The notes under the pieces were generated by a model. It searched no databases and was not told where the DNA came from. It saw nothing but the letters and a program-made list of their open reading frames with translations. A program made the translations under genes and the position numbers. From NCBI GenBank assembly GCA_903838355.1, contig CAILYC010000059.1, positions 1-64,000 of the forward strand: DNA of 64,000 bases, given 5' to 3'. The first letter of the stretch is position 1. Each line of letters begins with the position of its first letter. Shown here piece by piece: positions 30,535 to 39,712 of the stretch. The DNA is from an uncultured Burkholderiales bacterium (lineage in GTDB: Bacteria; Pseudomonadota; Gammaproteobacteria; Burkholderiales; Burkholderiaceae_C).

Positions 30535-30969
30535 ATGCCTATTTATGCCTACAAATGTGCGTCTTGTGGCTTTGCCAAAGACGTTTTGCAAAAACTCTCA
30601 GACCCGCCTCTGAGCGTGTGTTTGCAGTGCGGTGAGCCCCAGTTCACCAAGCAAGTCACGGCCGCAGGCTTTCAGCTCAAGGGCTCGGGTTGGTATGTGA
30701 CGGATTTTAGAGGGGACAACAAACCCAAGGCCGACGCGAGCACTGCCGCGGGCGACGCCGCGGTCACCAAAACCACCCCCCCCGATGCCTCCGGTGCCAC
30801 CTCGTCCTCTTCGGGTGAGTCAGGGGCCAGCAGCGCCAGCACTGCGGCGAGTCCCACCCCCAGTGCAGGCGCCACACCGTCGAGCGCGGGCTCTGCAGGC
30901 AGCGCTTCATCCTCATCGGCCAGTGCTTCTGCGCCCAGCACCTCCTCGACGCCCAAGTCTGCGCCTTGA
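30535..30969 (+). CDS. FmdB-family zinc ribbon protein with Ser/Ala tail
   Basis: A 144-residue protein. The first ~60 residues are the FmdB/CxxC-SSSS regulatory zinc ribbon: MPIYAYKCASCGFAKDVLQ, then CLQCG, with two CxxC pairs to bind Zn2+. From ~70 to the end it is low-complexity Ser, Ala, Pro and Thr. The start at 30535 is set by the canonical MPIYAYKC and by a TATAAT box overlapping the alternative upstream ATG. FmdB proteins are implicated in regulation, but the target here is unknown. It sits in the conserved fmdB-DUF502-aspS order of Burkholderiales. Confidence 0.85.
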   Translation: MPIYAYKCASCGFAKDVLQKLSDPPLSVCLQCGEPQFTKQVTAAGFQLKGSGWYVTDFRGDNKPKADASTAAGDAAVTKTTPPDASGATSSSSGESGASSASTAASPTPSAGATPSSAGSAGSASSSSASASAPSTSSTPKSAP

Positions 30970-31050
30970 TGGACCTGGCTGCTGAAGTCAATGCGATGAA
31001 TTTACCCCTGAGTTCGCCCTTTTGTTTTTACATGACCAACGGTTAAGCAC

Positions 31051-31722
31051 ATGCATTTAAAAAAATACCTTCTTGCTGGCCTGTTGGTCTGGTTGCCTTT
31101 GGCCATCACGGTATGGGTGTTGCTGTGGTTGATGGGACTGTTTGATGCGATTTTTTCTGGCGTGCTCTCAGGCCTTGGTTCCTTCATGAGTGCGAGTCGT
31201 CAACCCGATTTGGATTTCTTGCGAGAAGTCCACGGGCTGGGCGTCTTGTTGGTGTTTGCTGTGCTCCTCATCACGGGCGCTTTTGCATCCAATGTGGCAG
31301 GTCGTTGGTGGCTCAAGCAGTGGGACCATTTGTTCATTCACATCCCCTTTGTCAAGTCCATTTACACCAGTGTTAAAAAAGTCTCCAACACCTTGTTCTC
31401 GAGCAGTGGTGACGCCTTTCGAACCGCTGTGCTGGTGCAGTACCCTCGCCAAGGCACGTGGACCATTGCGTTTCAAACGGGCTCACCCAAGGGTGAGGTG
31501 GCGTCCATTTTGGGAGACGGCATGGTGAGCGTTTACGTGCCCACCACACCGAACCCGACCAGCGGATTTTTTCTGATGGTGCCCGTTGCCGAAGTGCGAC
31601 TTTTGTCCTTGAGTGTGGACCAGGCCTTGACCTATGTGATCTCCATGGGGGCGGTGGCCCCCGATGAGATGGTCCACGCGTCAACGCCCAGTGCGTCCGA
31701 GAGCTCATTGCCCGCGCCTTGA
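31051..31722 (+). CDS. DUF502 family inner-membrane protein
   Basis: A 223-residue protein with two membrane helices, ~6-31 (LLAGLLVWLPLAITVWVLLWLMGLF) and ~65-88 (GLGVLLVFAVLLITGAFASNVAG), followed by a cytosolic or periplasmic domain containing the family block IPFVKSIYTSVKKVSNTLF and FQTGSPKGEV. The C-terminal 20 residues are Ser/Ala-rich. The function of DUF502 proteins is not established. It lies 81 bases after fmdB and 118 before aspS. Confidence 0.85.
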   Translation: MHLKKYLLAGLLVWLPLAITVWVLLWLMGLFDAIFSGVLSGLGSFMSASRQPDLDFLREVHGLGVLLVFAVLLITGAFASNVAGRWWLKQWDHLFIHIPFVKSIYTSVKKVSNTLFSSSGDAFRTAVLVQYPRQGTWTIAFQTGSPKGEVASILGDGMVSVYVPTTPNPTSGFFLMVPVAEVRLLSLSVDQALTYVISMGAVAPDEMVHASTPSASESSLPAP

Positions 31723-31840
31723 GTCTGAAGACTTCAGTCCCTGTGGACCCTTGCCCTTGGCTCACGGTGGCTTTGTCCATTGCAACCCTTGTGTTTCATC
31801 CTGTGGTGAACCTTTCACCAATCCTTAGAGAGAAGTTAAC

Positions 31841-33634
31841 ATGTCCATGAGAAGCCATTACTGTGGTCTAGTGACCCAAGAACTGTTGGATCAAACCGTC
31901 CAGTTGTGCGGTTGGGTCAATCGCCGTCGTGACCATGGCGGGGTGATTTTTGTGGACCTGAGAGACCGTGAGGGGCACGTGCAAATTGTCTGCAATCCCA
32001 CGCAAGAAGCGGTGTTTGCGTCGGCTGAGAATTTGAGAAACGAATTTTGTATCCAGGTCACCGGTGTCGTGCGCCGTCGCCCCGAGGGCTCGGAGAACGA
32101 GCAACTCAAAAGCGGTCAAGTCGAGGTCCATGCCCAAGGCTTGGTGGTCTTGAACCCATCCGTCACGCCACCGTTTTTGCTCGACGATGAAAACCTCTCC
32201 GAGACCACGCGCTTGACCCACCGGGTGCTGGACTTGAGACGCCCTTACATGCAAAAAAACCTCATGCTGCGCTACAAAGTGGCCCACCATGTCCGTCAAT
32301 TTCTGCATGAAAACGGCTTTATTGACATCGAAACCCCCATGCTCACCAAAAGCACGCCTGAGGGTGCGCGCGACTATTTGGTCCCCAGTCGCGTGCACGA
32401 TGGGCAGTTCTTCGCCTTGCCCCAGTCCCCCCAACTCTTTAAGCAACTCTTGATGGTGGCGGGCTTTGATCGCTACTACCAAATCACCAAGTGTTTCCGC
32501 GATGAGGATTTGCGAGCTGACCGCCAGCCTGAATTTACCCAAATCGATATCGAGACCTCCTTCATGGGTGAGGTCGAGATCCGTGACATGTTCCAAGGCA
32601 TGATTTCGCACCTCTTCAAGGCGGTGCTGGGTGCCGACTTGGGCGATTTCCCGGTGATGTCTTATGGCGAGGCCATGCACCGGTTTGGCTCAGATAAGCC
32701 TGACCTCAGAATCTCACTCGAATTGACCGAGCTCACCGAGGACATGAAGACGGTGGATTTCAAGGTGTTTTCCACCCCCGCGACCACCCCAGGTGGTCGG
32801 GTGGTGGCCTTGAGGATCCCGCAAGGCGGCAGCATCAGCCGAGGTGACATCGATGGCTACACCGAGTTTGTGAAGATTTATGGCGCCCGGGGACTGGCTT
32901 GGATCAAGGTCAACGATGTGGCCCAGGGTCGGGAGGGCTTACAGTCCCCCATTGTTAAGAATTTGAACGACGCGGCCATCCAGACCATCTTGACCAAAAC
33001 CGCAGCGCAAAACGGGGACTTGATTTTCTTTGGTGCGGACAAGGCCAAGGTGGTGAACGATGCCATGGGTGCCTTGCGTTTGAAAATTGGTTTGAGCGAG
33101 TTTGCCAAAACACACGGCTTGTTCCAAGCGCGTTGGGCCCCCCTTTGGGTTGTCGACTTTCCCATGTTCGAATACGACGAAGAGTCGGCCCGCTACACCG
33201 CAGTGCACCACCCCTTCACCGCCCCCAAAGACGGTCACGAGGACTGGATGGTGACGGCGCCGGAGAAATGCATTGCCAAAGGCTATGACATGGTGCTCAA
33301 TGGCTGGGAGATTGGCGGTGGCTCGGTGCGGATTCACCGCGCCGATGTGCAGCAAAAGGTGTTTGATGCCTTGAAAATCACTCCCGAAGAAGCGCAAGTC
33401 AAGTTTGGCTTTTTGCTCGACGCTTTGCAGTACGGCGCGCCACCTCATGGCGGCTTGGCCTTTGGGCTTGACCGCATTGTGACGTTGATGACGGGGGCCG
33501 AGTCGATTCGCGATGTAATCGCTTTCCCCAAAACCCAACGCGCCCAGTGCTTGCTCACGCAAGCGCCTTCGAGCGTGGATGAAAAGCAATTGCGCGAACT
33601 CCATATTCGCCTGCGCACGCCGGCCCAGGCCTAA
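31841..33634 (+). CDS. aspS: Aspartyl-tRNA synthetase (bacterial type)
   Basis: A class IIb synthetase of 597 residues. The N-terminal OB fold (~17-105: [23 protein letters not shown]) binds the anticodon. The catalytic domain has motif 2 in [19 protein letters not shown] and motif 3 in [13 protein letters not shown], and the bacterial GAD insertion covers ~290-420. E. coli AspRS has 590 residues. In Burkholderiales AspRS is often non-discriminating and works with GatCAB; that cannot be settled from sequence here. AGAGAGAAG precedes the ATG. Confidence 0.97.
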   Translation: MSMRSHYCGLVTQELLDQTVQLCGWVNRRRDHGGVIFVDLRDREGHVQIVCNPTQEAVFASAENLRNEFCIQVTGVVRRRPEGSENEQLKSGQVEVHAQGLVVLNPSVTPPFLLDDENLSETTRLTHRVLDLRRPYMQKNLMLRYKVAHHVRQFLHENGFIDIETPMLTKSTPEGARDYLVPSRVHDGQFFALPQSPQLFKQLLMVAGFDRYYQITKCFRDEDLRADRQPEFTQIDIETSFMGEVEIRDMFQGMISHLFKAVLGADLGDFPVMSYGEAMHRFGSDKPDLRISLELTELTEDMKTVDFKVFSTPATTPGGRVVALRIPQGGSISRGDIDGYTEFVKIYGARGLAWIKVNDVAQGREGLQSPIVKNLNDAAIQTILTKTAAQNGDLIFFGADKAKVVNDAMGALRLKIGLSEFAKTHGLFQARWAPLWVVDFPMFEYDEESARYTAVHHPFTAPKDGHEDWMVTAPEKCIAKGYDMVLNGWEIGGGSVRIHRADVQQKVFDALKITPEEAQVKFGFLLDALQYGAPPHGGLAFGLDRIVTLMTGAESIRDVIAFPKTQRAQCLLTQAPSSVDEKQLRELHIRLRTPAQA

Positions 33635-33643
33635 AAGTCGAGA

Positions 33644-33672
33644 AGGGCTTCAAGAAGCTTTAAAGCCTTTTA
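33644..33672. terminator. Possible bidirectional terminator between aspS and the DUF3237 gene
   Basis: AAGGGCTT (about 33643-33650) pairs with AAAGCCTTTT (33662-33671) around CAAGAAGCTTT in the short gap between two convergent genes. The stem is imperfect and the last part overlaps the DUF3237 stop region. Confidence 0.35.
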
Positions 33673-34125
33673 AAGCACTTCATAAATCTGGTAAATGGGG
33701 CCGCTGGGCTCGCGGCTGCCAGTGGCCACCGCGATCAAGCGGTTGATCCAGCCGTAGCGCGCACTGCCCGTCTCAAACAGCGGTGCCATGCGAAAGTAGT
33801 ACTCTTCGCTGGCGACTCGCTCACCTTTGTTCAAGCGCTCAATCACCGCGGCAGGTCCATGGCGCATGCCTTGGTAGCTCATGAAAATGAGCTCATGGTC
33901 ATCGGTCTCCAAGGTGATGCGCACATCCAGGCTCAAGACCCCATCGCTTCTGAGAAGGAGCCAGTCCCCGCCAGGGGCGGCTTGCACTTGGCCTTTGAGC
34001 CGCTCGCCCTCAAAATGTCCCCCCGCAATGTGGGCGATTTTGCGCCCCCCCCTGGGGGTTTGACCCAGATCCACACTCGTGGGCACGTCCAAGGTGAGGG
34101 TCATGAGGTGTCGGGTGTTGATCAT
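33670..34125 (-). CDS. DUF3237 domain protein
   Basis: A 151-residue protein of the DUF3237 family, a small beta-barrel of unknown function. Family features are LDVPTSVDLGQTPRGGRKIAHIAGG near the start, GDWLLLRSDGVLSLDVRITLET in the middle, and the end YGWINRLIAVATGSREPSG. The ATG at 34125 is chosen because GGGAG lies about nine bases upstream; a TTG at 34140 would start before that site. It converges on aspS and is divergent from the VOC-type gene. It may belong with the aromatic or shikimate-type genes next to it, but that is only positional. Confidence 0.75.
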   Translation of the reverse strand: MINTRHLMTLTLDVPTSVDLGQTPRGGRKIAHIAGGHFEGERLKGQVQAAPGGDWLLLRSDGVLSLDVRITLETDDHELIFMSYQGMRHGPAAVIERLNKGERVASEEYYFRMAPLFETGSARYGWINRLIAVATGSREPSGPIYQIYEVL

Positions 34126-34278
34126 GGTGGCGTCTCCCAAGTAAATTCGAGCGAAACAGTGTTTTAGGGGTAAGATTTACCCATTCGTTTTTGAGAATCA
34201 TAATGCATGAGAGGTTCTGCCAAGAGCGGATCTCTTCATGGGGTTCTTTTTTTTTCAATGTCGAGGGACCGACTGGCC

Positions 34279-35208
34279 ATGACTGCAACTTCTACCCCGG
34301 TGGGTGAACACACCAACCGAGAATCGATTTCACCCGAGCACAACCCCTTGGGTCTGTCAGGGATTGAATTCATTGAGTACGCCACTTCCAAGCCCCAAGC
34401 GCTTGGGCAGGTGCTCGAGATGATGGGCTGGCGTCCCGTGGCCCGACACCGCTCGCGCGAGGTCTTGCTCTACCGCCAAGGCGACATGAATGTGATCATC
34501 AATGCCCATGCTTCGGGCTTGCCGCATGCCTTGAACCCGACCGACAAACCCGTCATTGCCGCGCTCGGTCTGCGGGTGCGAGACGCTGCCAAGGCCTATC
34601 ACCGCGCGCTCGAGCTCGGGGCCTGGGGCGTGCCCACGCACGTGGAGGTGATGGAGCTCAACATCCCGGCCATTCACGGGGTTGGGTCGAGTCGAATTTA
34701 CTTCATTGACCGGGTTCGGGATTTCTCCATTTACGACGTGGACTTTGTGCCCATCCCCAGTGTCGAAGCCCATCCGAGCGCTTTGGCGGGATTTCATTTT
34801 TTTGGCTTGGTGCAATACATCGGCAACGACCGGCTGCTCGACTGGATGGAGTTCTACCGCGAGCTGCTGGGCTTTGAGGCGCTGGCCAGCACCGAGCGCT
34901 TTGGCATTTTGCCCAAAGGTCGAATCATGAAAAGCCCATGCAATACCTTTTTTCTTCAACTGATCGAGCCCGAACCGGGCGTTTTGGCGCTGGAGGAAGA
35001 GGAGCGTTTTCAGCGCATGGCCCTGGGTTGTGAGGATGTCCCCGCTGCCACGGCACTGCTGGGGCAACGGGGCGTCGAGTTCGCGGCGATGCAAGGGGCC
35101 AAGGACGCGTCGGGGGATGCGCCTTCGAGTGCTGGGGCCTTGACCCGCACGTGGCTGTCGGGTGTGAGTTTTGAATTGGTGAGCACCGCCAAGAGGGTGC
35201 CGGCGTGA
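34279..35208 (+). CDS. VOC-family protein, HPPD-like half of dehydroshikimate dehydratase
   Basis: A 309-residue protein with two VOC modules, like 4-hydroxyphenylpyruvate dioxygenase (HPPD) and like the C-terminal half of fused bacterial 3-dehydroshikimate dehydratases (QuiC). It begins with GLSGIEFIEYATSKPQALG and RHRSREVLLYRQGDMNVIINA, and the second module starts near LAGFHFFGLVQYIGNDRLLDW. In HPPDs the second iron ligand lies in a QHIAL block; here the equivalent reads QRMALGCEDV, without the His, so normal HPPD activity is doubtful. ATG 34279 is preferred over upstream starts. Its stop overlaps the GTG of the next gene (GTGA), so translation is coupled. Confidence 0.7.
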   Translation: MTATSTPVGEHTNRESISPEHNPLGLSGIEFIEYATSKPQALGQVLEMMGWRPVARHRSREVLLYRQGDMNVIINAHASGLPHALNPTDKPVIAALGLRVRDAAKAYHRALELGAWGVPTHVEVMELNIPAIHGVGSSRIYFIDRVRDFSIYDVDFVPIPSVEAHPSALAGFHFFGLVQYIGNDRLLDWMEFYRELLGFEALASTERFGILPKGRIMKSPCNTFFLQLIEPEPGVLALEEEERFQRMALGCEDVPAATALLGQRGVEFAAMQGAKDASGDAPSSAGALTRTWLSGVSFELVSTAKRVPA

Positions 35209-36107
35209 GTTCGGGCGTGGGCACTTGGGGGGTCTTGGAGGACTTTGGGATGGACACCATCTCTTTGGCGGGCACGCTGGAGGCCAAACTCAAAGCCATT
35301 GCAGACGCCGGTTTCACGCAAGTCATGCTCAGCGCGCGCGATGTGGTCTCACACCCCGACGGTTTTGAAGCGGCAGTGGGTGTTGTGAGAGCCAGTGGAC
35401 TGAGGGTCACGGGGTTTCAGGTCCTGCGCGACTTTGAAGGCTTGTCAGGGCATTTGCACCACTACAAAATCGACATTGCAAAGGCCATGCTTGAGATGTG
35501 CCACGCCTTGGGCTCCAAGGTGCTCTTGGTGTGTTCGTCCACCTCGACGCACGCGAGCATGGAGCCGGCAGCCCAAGCCAAAGATTTGCGCAAACTCGCC
35601 ATGTTGGCCTTGCCCTTGGGCATCAAGGTGGCATATGAGGCGCTCTCTTGGGGGCGCACCATCAATGAGTTTCCTCAGGCCTGGGAGGTGATCCAAATGG
35701 CCGATGCCCCCAATTTGGGGCTGGGACTGGATTCTTTTCACCTGTTTGCCACCCAAACGTCGCTCGACGATTTGGAGCTTCTCGACCCTGAGAAAATTTT
35801 CTTGGTGCAATTGGCCGACTTCATGTGGCAAGAGGTGTCAAGCTTTGAAGACCGCATGACCACGGCGCGCCATTTCCGCGTCTTTCCCGGTGAAGGGGTG
35901 CACTCCGACGCCTTGGCCGATTTGGTCACGCGCCTGTATGCCCTGGGCTACCGCGGCGACTACAGCTTTGAGGTGTTCAACGACGATTACCAGCAGCTTC
36001 CCTTGGAGAGGGTGGCGCGTCGCGCTTGGCGTGGGGCCCAGTGGTTGGGTGAAGATGTGCTGCACCGCTCGGTGCCTTTGCCCAATCAAATTCGCCTCAA
36101 AAAATAA
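35205..36107 (+). CDS. TIM-barrel 3-dehydroshikimate dehydratase-like protein
   Basis: A 300-residue sugar phosphate isomerase/epimerase-type TIM barrel. Metal-binding blocks of the QuiC/AsbF group are visible: YEALSWGRTINEF (Glu), GLGLDSFHLF (Asp and His), FLVQLADFMW (Gln) and YSFEVFND (Glu), with HFRVFPGEG in between. In that group the enzyme converts 3-dehydroshikimate to protocatechuate. The start is GTG 35205, overlapping the VOC gene stop, with AGAGGG upstream. In pseudomonads the two domains are one protein in the opposite order. The substrate is inferred; xylose isomerase-like relatives with other roles exist. Confidence 0.7.
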   Translation: MSSGVGTWGVLEDFGMDTISLAGTLEAKLKAIADAGFTQVMLSARDVVSHPDGFEAAVGVVRASGLRVTGFQVLRDFEGLSGHLHHYKIDIAKAMLEMCHALGSKVLLVCSSTSTHASMEPAAQAKDLRKLAMLALPLGIKVAYEALSWGRTINEFPQAWEVIQMADAPNLGLGLDSFHLFATQTSLDDLELLDPEKIFLVQLADFMWQEVSSFEDRMTTARHFRVFPGEGVHSDALADLVTRLYALGYRGDYSFEVFNDDYQQLPLERVARRAWRGAQWLGEDVLHRSVPLPNQIRLKK

Positions 36108-36184
36108 TGAGCCAGCTGGGGACTTTGGTGAACGGTTTTGAATTGGGGCGAGCTTTTTTTTGATTTTCAGTAGGTCTGCATCAC

Positions 36185-36673
36185 GTGTTGTACAAAATTG
36201 CGCAGTCTGTGTTGGTGGTCATCCACACCGAGCTCCTAGAGGTGTTGGTGATCCGACGCGTTGACACGGGAACGTGGCAAAGTGTGACAGGGTCAAAAGA
36301 TTTTTTGACCGAAGACTGGACGGACACGGCTCGGCGCGAGGTCTTCGAGGAGACGGGCATCGACACCCATGCCCCAGGCGTGCTGCTGAGCGACTGGGGC
36401 CTGGAGAACCGTTACGAGATATACCCCGCCTTTCTTCACCGCTACGCACCGGGTGCGAGCCACAACACCGAGCGGGTCTTTGGCCTGAGAGTCCCAAGCG
36501 GCACGCCCATCGTGCTCAGTGCGCGCGAGCACACCCAGTGGCGGTGGCTTCCCTTCATGGAGGCCGCCGACGTCGTGTTTTCTCCCTCCAACGCCGAGGC
36601 GATTTTGATGCTCAGAGAGCACTTCTTTTCAGGGCCTGATGGGCAAGGGGCCCAGGATGGCGTTCGGGCCTGA
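36185..36673 (+). CDS. nudB: Dihydroneopterin triphosphate pyrophosphatase-like Nudix hydrolase
   Basis: A 162-residue Nudix enzyme resembling NudB, which removes pyrophosphate from dihydroneopterin triphosphate in folate synthesis. The Nudix box is VTGSKDFLTEDWTDTARREV then FEETGI (REVFEETGI at ~53-61). The N-terminus YKIAQSVLVVIHTE and the C-terminal HTQWRWLPFMEAADVVFSPSN fit NudB of Burkholderiales. The start is GTG 36185; a TTG one codon later is also possible. It follows the conserved aspS region and precedes the EEP and clsB genes. folE, for the same pathway, is about 2.3 kb downstream. Confidence 0.85.
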   Translation: MLYKIAQSVLVVIHTELLEVLVIRRVDTGTWQSVTGSKDFLTEDWTDTARREVFEETGIDTHAPGVLLSDWGLENRYEIYPAFLHRYAPGASHNTERVFGLRVPSGTPIVLSAREHTQWRWLPFMEAADVVFSPSNAEAILMLREHFFSGPDGQGAQDGVRA

Positions 36674-36714
36674 CAGGCTCTCCAATACCAGCGCACGTCG
36701 CTGTGGGTGAGACC

Positions 36715-37551
36715 ATGCTCAAGCTCGTGACCTACAACATCCACAAAGGCGTGCAAATGCCGGGCTCGGGGCTGGGGCTGGGCGGGAGTTTGTCCCTGGG
36801 CTTGGGTTGGGGCAGTCGACTTGAAATCCACAACATGGCCCGGGCCTTGGCGGCCTTGGATGCCGATATCGTGTGCCTGCAAGAGGTGAGGCACTTCAAT
36901 ACCCAACTCGCGCGACGTTTTAGCCATTGGCCCCCTGAGGGTCAAGCCCAGGTGCTGGCGCCCTTGGGCTACCACGTGGTGTACCAAACCAATGCGCGCA
37001 CAAGACACGGTGAGCATGGCAATGCGCTGTTGAGCCGTTGGCCCATTGAGTCCCATGCTCACCAAGACATCTCTGACCATGCGCTCGAGCAGCGTGGGTT
37101 GCTCAAGGTGAGGCTCAATGTCAAGGGTTCCATCTTGAATGTGTGGGTCGTGCACCTGGGGCTCTTTGCGGGCAGTCGACTGCGACAAATCGAACACATC
37201 AAAACCGCGATGGCCTCAGACATTCCCCTTGGCGAGGCCTTGATTGTGGCTGGGGACTTCAACGATTGGCTGGCCCATCTTCACGGACCGCTGGCCCAGG
37301 TGGGGCTCAAAAGCAGTGCCCCGCCCACCCTGAAAACCTTTCCGGCGCGTTGGCCCATCTTGGCGCTTGACCGAGTCTATGCGCGGGGTCTCCTTCCTTT
37401 GCAAAGCTACACCCCGCAAGGGCCCCACTGGAGGCGGCTCTCAGACCATTTGCCACTCATCGCCGAGTTCAAAATGCCGGCTCACGCGCCAGATAGACAG
37501 GCGCAAACGCAGCTGGCCTCATCGGCGCGGCCACGCCCGAGCTCACCATGA
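36715..37551 (+). CDS. Endonuclease/exonuclease/phosphatase family protein
   Basis: A 278-residue protein of the EEP superfamily, metal-dependent phosphodiesterases. The catalytic blocks are LVTYNIHKG at the start, IVCLQEVRHF (Glu), VVHLGLFAGSR (His), LIVAGDFNDW (Asp-x-Asn) and LSDHLPLIAEF (Asp-His). A Gly-rich insertion (MPGSGLGLGGSLSLGLGWG) follows the first block and is unusual. ATG 36715 is chosen. The stop overlaps the clsB ATG by four bases. EEP-clsB pairs are common in Proteobacteria and suggest a membrane-lipid or headgroup role, but the substrate is unknown. Confidence 0.85.
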   Translation: MLKLVTYNIHKGVQMPGSGLGLGGSLSLGLGWGSRLEIHNMARALAALDADIVCLQEVRHFNTQLARRFSHWPPEGQAQVLAPLGYHVVYQTNARTRHGEHGNALLSRWPIESHAHQDISDHALEQRGLLKVRLNVKGSILNVWVVHLGLFAGSRLRQIEHIKTAMASDIPLGEALIVAGDFNDWLAHLHGPLAQVGLKSSAPPTLKTFPARWPILALDRVYARGLLPLQSYTPQGPHWRRLSDHLPLIAEFKMPAHAPDRQAQTQLASSARPRPSSP

Positions 37552-38825
37552 AAGAGGATCCAGTCCCCGGACAGGCCAGCCTCCTAAAAACCGAGAATCC
37601 TCCAGCACCGGGCTGGGTGCTGCTGCGGGGCAGTGATGCTTTTTTCCCCGCCCTCATCGAAGGCATTGATGCAGCGCGCACGGAAATTGGTCTGGAGACC
37701 TATATTTTCGATTTTTCTTGTGGGGCGATTGCGGTGGCCGAGGCTTTGGAGCGCGCTGCCAACAGAGGGGTTCAAGTGCGGGTGATGCTCGATGGCTTTG
37801 GCACGCCCGAGGTGCCCATGGTGTGGCGCAAGCGTTGGCGACAAGCCGGCGTGCAGTGGCTGTGCTATTCCCCTTTGATCGCCTTTGTCAGGGGTTGGCC
37901 CGCGAATTGGCGGCGTTTGCACCGAAAGTTGTGTGTCATTGACCAGGTGTGCGGTTTTTGTGGTGGCGTGAATTTGCTCGACGACCACTGGGACCCCCAC
38001 ACGCGCCAGACCCTGGAGCATGCCAGGCTAGACTTCAGTTTGCAGGTTTGGGGGCCGGTGGTGGAAGATATTCACCGCACGATGCTGGCCTTGTGGACCC
38101 ATGTGGCTTTGAAAGAAGCATGGAAAACGAGCGCTCAGGCCAGCCTCTACCCGCAAGGCTTGGGCGTTTGGAGCAAGAGCCACGCCTTGGCACTCGCGAA
38201 GGACTCCCCAGTCAAAGCCTTGAGCCCCAAACCCAGCGAGACCCGGGTGCACAACGACATGCGCTTGGTGATTCGGGACAATTTGAGTCACCGCTGGCAA
38301 ATTCAAGCGAGCTATTTGGATTCCATCCGCCACGCGAGACAAGAAATATGGATTGCCAACGCCTATTTTTTCCCCTCTTCGCGCTTGCTCAAGGCCTTAT
38401 GTGCGGCTGCCAAGCGGGGTGTGCGCGTGCACGTGTTGCTCGCGGGTCGCCCGGAGTACGCCTGGGCCTACCGCGCGACTTGGCACTTGTATGGTGTGTT
38501 GATCAAAAGCGGCGTGCAGGTGCACGAATACACCCACAGCTTTCTTCACGCCAAGGTGGCGCTCGTGGACGACGAGTGGAGTACGGTTGGGTCGTCGAAT
38601 TTGGACCCCTTGAGTCTCATGATGGCACGCGAGGCCAATATCGTGACGCGCTCAAAAGACCTGGCCCAGGAACTCAAGGCCCACCTTCAAGAGGCCATTG
38701 CAACGGGCAGTGCCGAGGTCCATCGCACCGACATCGAAGGTCGCAGTCGCTACAATCGTGCTCGGGACATGATGGCTTATGGCAGTGTGCTGTTGGCGCT
38801 CAAACTCGCACGCATGCATTACTAA
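37548..38825 (+). CDS. clsB: Cardiolipin synthase B (phospholipase D family)
   Basis: A 425-residue PLD-superfamily enzyme that joins phosphatidylglycerol with another phospholipid headgroup. Two HxKxxxxD motifs are present: HRKLCVID (His125, Lys127, Asp132) and HAKVALVD near residue 335, followed by GSSNLDPLS. No N-terminal membrane helices are present, which matches ClsB rather than ClsA. E. coli ClsB has 413 residues. It is translationally coupled to the preceding EEP gene (ATGA overlap). Confidence 0.92.
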   Translation: MKEDPVPGQASLLKTENPPAPGWVLLRGSDAFFPALIEGIDAARTEIGLETYIFDFSCGAIAVAEALERAANRGVQVRVMLDGFGTPEVPMVWRKRWRQAGVQWLCYSPLIAFVRGWPANWRRLHRKLCVIDQVCGFCGGVNLLDDHWDPHTRQTLEHARLDFSLQVWGPVVEDIHRTMLALWTHVALKEAWKTSAQASLYPQGLGVWSKSHALALAKDSPVKALSPKPSETRVHNDMRLVIRDNLSHRWQIQASYLDSIRHARQEIWIANAYFFPSSRLLKALCAAAKRGVRVHVLLAGRPEYAWAYRATWHLYGVLIKSGVQVHEYTHSFLHAKVALVDDEWSTVGSSNLDPLSLMMAREANIVTRSKDLAQELKAHLQEAIATGSAEVHRTDIEGRSRYNRARDMMAYGSVLLALKLARMHY

Positions 38826-38988
38826 GCGCGAGTCTCGCAGGCGGGCCGGGCCGGGCTGGGCAGCATGGATCTTTCTCAGCTTGGGTGCAGACAATGACCC
38901 TTTTTACCCTAGGCCCTCAAAAAGACTGTTAGGATTCTTGGCTGGCAAATGTTCTACCTATTCTGATGACAAAGGCTTTGCGCTGAAA

Positions 38989-39702
38989 ATGACTGTTTCT
39001 CAAGTGTTTGACCCCAGTGCTCAGGGCACGCCCGTTTCCGTGAAAATCCGCGAGAGAATTTTGGCGGCCAAAAAACGCTTTCACGCCAACGACAACATCG
39101 CCGACTTCATTGAGCCCGGCGAGCTCGAGAGGCTTCTCGATGAGGTGGAGCTCAAAATGCAAGGCGTCTTGGACAGCATGGTGATCGACACCGAGCATGA
39201 CCACAACACTCAAAACACCGCTCGGCGTGTGGCCAAGATGTACTTGAAAGAGGTCTTTGGCGGGCGCTACAGCCAGCCGCCCACCATCACTGAGTTCCCC
39301 AACATTGAGCACCTCAACGAGCTCTTGATCGTGGGCCCCATCACCGTTCGAAGTGCTTGCTCACACCACTTGTGCCCGGTCATGGGCAAGATCTGGATCG
39401 GTGTCTTGCCCAACGAGCACACCAATGTCATTGGTCTGTCCAAGTACGCAAGGCTGGCTGACTGGGTGATGTCACGCCCGCAAATTCAAGAAGAGGCGGT
39501 GGTCCAACTGGCCGACCTCATCCAAGCCAAAACCCAACCCGATGGTCTCGCACTGGTCATGCAAGCGAGTCACTTTTGCATGGGCTGGCGCGGGGTCAAA
39601 GACGTGGAGAGCAAAATGATCAATTCCGTCATGCGTGGGGCTTTTTTGAAAGACCCCAATTTGCGCCGTGAATTCTTGGCCCTCATTCCCCAAAAAAACT
39701 AA
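38989..39702 (+). CDS. folE: GTP cyclohydrolase I
   Basis: A 237-residue zinc enzyme converting GTP to 7,8-dihydroneopterin triphosphate, the first step of folate synthesis. Conserved blocks are RVAKMYLKEVFGG, the zinc-ligand region VRSACSHHLCPVMGKIWIG, SKYARLADWVMSRPQIQE and the third-ligand block ASHFCMGWRGV. The ATG at 38989 is taken; the frame is open upstream to 38779, but that part is not conserved. At the C-terminus it matches FolE of pseudomonad type. The BLUF gene follows ten bases after the stop. Confidence 0.95.
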   Translation: MTVSQVFDPSAQGTPVSVKIRERILAAKKRFHANDNIADFIEPGELERLLDEVELKMQGVLDSMVIDTEHDHNTQNTARRVAKMYLKEVFGGRYSQPPTITEFPNIEHLNELLIVGPITVRSACSHHLCPVMGKIWIGVLPNEHTNVIGLSKYARLADWVMSRPQIQEEAVVQLADLIQAKTQPDGLALVMQASHFCMGWRGVKDVESKMINSVMRGAFLKDPNLRREFLALIPQKN

Positions 39703-39712
39703 GGAGCTTTGA

